Shown here: in pieces, positions 63,519-64,000 of the stretch
Numbering within the stretch: position 1 is the first letter of the stretch
How the letters are laid out: every line of letters begins with the position of its first letter
From: Microbacterium trichothecenolyticum
GTDB taxonomy: Bacteria; Actinomycetota; Actinomycetes; Actinomycetales; Microbacteriaceae
NCBI RefSeq assembly: GCF_000956465.1
Contig: NZ_JYJA01000032.1
Span: 62,001 to 126,000, forward strand
Length of the DNA stretch: 64,000 nucleotides
Reading direction: 5' to 3'
Notes under the pieces: model-generated
The model's database searches: none
Seen by the model: the letters and a program-made list of their open reading frames with translations, nothing else
Told to the model about the DNA's origin: nothing
Made by a program: the position numbers and the translations under genes

Positions 63519-64000
63519 ATGACCGACCTGATCGACACCACTGAGATGTACCTGCGCACGATCCTCGAGCTCGAGGAGGAGAACATCGTGCCGCTGCGGG
63601 CGCGCATCTCGGAGCGCCTCGGGCACTCCGGCCCGACGGTGTCGCAGACGATCGGCCGCATGGAGCGCGACGGCCTTGTCGTCGTCTCGGAGGACCGCAC
63701 CCTCGAGCTCACGGACGCCGGGCGGCAGAAGGCCGTCGACGTCATGCGCAAGCACCGCCTCGCGGAGCGCCTGCTGTCCGATGTCATCGGCCTGGACTGG
63801 GCCTACGTGCATGAAGAGGCCTGCCGCTGGGAGCACGTGATGAGCGAGCAGGTCGAGCGTCGGCTCGTCGAGCTGCTGGGTCACCCCACCGAGTCGCCCT
63901 ACGGCAACCCCATACCCGGCCTCGATCAGCTCGGCGACGTGCCGACCAACGGCTTCGAGCAGGGCGTCGTCGGCCTGGTGCGCCGTCTCAACGACGCCGG
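63519..64000 (+). CDS. ideR: DtxR/IdeR-family metal-dependent regulator (partial, 3' end outside window)
   Basis: 160 visible residues. The winged helix ([47 protein letters not shown]) is very close to IdeR. Metal ligands fall at the DtxR positions exactly: Met10, His79, Glu83, His98, Cys102, Glu105, His106. [12 protein letters not shown] links to the SH3-like domain, cut off by the window end. With ferrous iron (or manganese) the protein dimerises on its box and represses uptake genes. TGAGGA is the ribosome site, lying in a potential hairpin. Confidence 0.92.
   Translation, partial: MTDLIDTTEMYLRTILELEEENIVPLRARISERLGHSGPTVSQTIGRMERDGLVVVSEDRTLELTDAGRQKAVDVMRKHRLAERLLSDVIGLDWAYVHEEACRWEHVMSEQVERRLVELLGHPTESPYGNPIPGLDQLGDVPTNGFEQGVVGLVRRLNDA

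Overview
The window is about 70% GC, uses GTG and TTG starts freely and carries many actinobacterial signature genes: an ispDF fusion, CarD, SenX3-RegX3, GlnR, DUF3263, DUF3027, DUF4032, a bacterial XPB helicase and DtxR/IdeR. Protein character and layout suggest a Microbacteriaceae chromosome, probably Microbacterium or a close relative. That genus call is an inference. I see no phage, plasmid, insertion sequence, rRNA or CRISPR. One tRNA (Thr, UGU) is present.

Layout. 1-3.5 kb: MutT1-like Nudix/phosphatase, ppk1 and glnR (reverse). 3.6-6.9 kb: small membrane proteins, nitrobindin, YgfZ, FUSC permease. 7-11.7 kb: methyltransferase, gpmA, phoU, senX3-regX3 with a PHO-box-like array between phoU and senX3. 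11.7-18.9 kb: lipoprotein, carD, ispDF, a GNAT/EamA pair, cysS, rlmB, an NAD(P)-binding protein. 18.9-22.7 kb: DUF4032 kinase-like protein, a UgpC/MsmK-type ABC ATPase, a DsbA-fold protein without CXXC, tRNA-Thr. 22.8-30.6 kb: a transporter and a purine-ring degradation operon (uricase, HIU hydrolase, OHCU decarboxylase, allantoinase, ureidoglycine aminohydrolase, two HpcH/CitE-like proteins, a peroxiredoxin). 30.6-36.2 kb: nitroreductase-msrB, DUF2332, DUF3263, LytR_C, cold-shock protein, CIRCE-groEL, WXG100. 36.3-38.8 kb: a two-component system whose kinase has no ATG/GTG/TTG start. 38.9-43.2 kb: a SufR-like cysteine regulator divergent from a pterin operon (folE, FAD reductase, folP2, RibD/DHFR-like). 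43.2-46.8 kb: TetR/hydrolase pair and a secreted 5'-nucleotidase. 46.9-52.1 kb: XPB helicase, helicase-associated protein, cold-shock protein, DUF3027. 52.2-60.9 kb: a GH3 glycosidase with a five-gene oligosaccharide/peptide-type ABC importer and a divergent TetR. 60.9-64 kb: serC, an AbiEi/DUF559-like protein flanked by three nested palindromic repeats, and the start of dtxR/ideR.

How it works together. Three modules concern phosphate and nitrogen control (ppk1-glnR; phoU/senX3-regX3; the 5'-nucleotidase as a possible phosphate scavenger). The purine operon would supply nitrogen from urate. The GH3/ABC/TetR block looks like a self-contained beta-glucoside uptake and cleavage locus, inserted where actinobacteria often have DUF3027 next to serC. 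Many transcripts look leaderless: a TANNNT box sits 6-7 nt before the start codon.

The most unusual signals are (i) three 72-nt inverted-repeat elements with a constant 40-nt spacer around the DUF559-like nuclease gene, (ii) a second palindromic repeat with one intergenic copy and one copy inside a regulator's coding sequence, (iii) the CTG-start histidine kinase, and (iv) the SufR-like regulator with its unassigned pterin operon. All calls come from reading the sequence; no database search was run.
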